Shown piece after piece: positions 5,868 to 6,177 of a stretch of 6,177 nucleotides of DNA. This DNA is from Candidatus Bipolaricaulota bacterium (GTDB lineage Bacteria > Bipolaricaulota > Bipolaricaulia > UBA7950 > UBA9294). Every line of letters starts with the position of its first letter. The first letter of the stretch is position 1. The stretch is taken from NCBI GenBank assembly GCA_023132545.1, contig JAGLYB010000061.1:1-6177 (forward strand), in the 5' to 3' direction. The notes below the pieces were generated by a model. It ran no database searches. It saw nothing but the letters and a program-made list of their open reading frames with translations, and was not told where the DNA came from. Both the position numbers and the translations under genes were made by a program.

Positions 5868-6177
5868 ATGAACATCGGAATCGTTCAGTCGTCGCCGGTC
5901 TTTGGAAAGGTCGAGAAGAACATCGCGGACTGCTTCGATCTTATGTCCTCGCACGCCGCTGACCTGTGGGTGCTGCCGGAGCTGTTCGCCACCGGATACC
6001 AATTCCTCAATGCAGCAGAGGCACGGGAACTCGCCGAGCCAGTTCCCAGTGGCAAGACGACCCAAGCACTCATCGCGTGCGCGGCAGAGACTGAGTGCTT
6101 TGTCGTCGCCGGTCTGCCGGAACTCGATGGCGACAACGTCTACAACGCCGCTGTCCTCGTCGGCCCGGATGGGTTCG
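5868..6177 (+). CDS. Carbon-nitrogen hydrolase (nitrilase superfamily), N-terminal part, cut by window end
   Basis: The first 103 residues of an amidase/nitrilase-fold enzyme, a family that cleaves non-peptide C-N bonds in amides or nitriles in the cytoplasm with a Glu-Lys-Cys triad. The start MNIGIVQSSPVFGKVEKNI is typical of the family's first strand and helix. The catalytic Glu38 lies in LPELFATGY. The later VVAGLPELDGDNVYNAAVLVGPDG matches the conserved GxxE, then YNxAxLxxPDG pattern. The catalytic Lys and Cys would lie beyond the window, since the family is usually about 260-300 aa, so activity cannot be judged here. ATG 5868 is chosen because it begins exactly at the family's N-terminus. 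The frame stays open upstream, but nothing there looks like this family. G+C is high (114 of 180 bases over 5941-6120), like the MBL genes and unlike the adjoining - strand pair. The subfamily (omega-amidase type or other) is not determined. Confidence 0.9.
   Translation, partial: MNIGIVQSSPVFGKVEKNIADCFDLMSSHAADLWVLPELFATGYQFLNAAEARELAEPVPSGKTTQALIACAAETECFVVAGLPELDGDNVYNAAVLVGPDGF

Noticed and set aside
1..6177. tRNA, rRNA, CRISPR array, transposase or integrase
   Set aside because: No repeat-spacer pattern, RNA gene signature or recombinase motif was found on either strand by reading.

Overview
The window is a stretch of bacterial chromosome holding four hydrolase genes on the + strand, a compact two-gene unit of unknown function on the - strand, and the start of a nitrilase-family gene on the + strand at the right edge. 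The hydrolase genes are GC-rich (hand count over 2701-2880: 109 of 180 bases, about 61%). They have Shine-Dalgarno sequences, GTG as well as ATG starts, and short intergenic gaps. This fits a free-living or environmental bacterium with many hydrolase paralogs. No marker gene is present, so I do not name a phylum.

Layout. A probable 32-residue single-span membrane peptide (14-112) precedes a 603-aa cytoplasmic S9-family serine peptidase (159-1970) with a beta-propeller followed by an alpha/beta-hydrolase domain and an intact Ser-Asp-His triad. After a 216-base gap come three consecutive metallo-beta-lactamase (MBL) fold hydrolases (2187-3008, 3075-3878, 3961-4737). All three carry the HxDxDH variant of the metal site and the remaining ligands. 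The second and third are closest to each other, and the third lacks the C-terminal tail of the other two. A perfect 9-bp inverted repeat surrounds the stop codon of the first MBL gene.

On the - strand, a 170-aa membrane-anchored helical protein (5753-5241) overlaps by 11 bases a 119-aa soluble protein (5251-4892). Neither is assigned a function. This unit is clearly AT-richer (78 of 180 bases G+C over 5281-5460, about 43%) than the DNA on either side (about 61-63%), which suggests acquisition. An 8-bp palindrome, CTCTAGAG, occurs on both sides of it, the left copy sitting on the stop codon of the shortened MBL gene.

The last gene (5868 to the window end) is the N-terminal third or so of a carbon-nitrogen hydrolase. 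It has a good sigma-70-type promoter placed so close to its ATG that the transcript would be leaderless, and it has no Shine-Dalgarno sequence.

Working together: the three MBL hydrolases probably form one transcription unit acting on related substrates (lactone, ester or thioester type). The peptidase may be co-regulated but is separated by a gap that could hold its own signals. The - strand pair looks like an independent accessory module.
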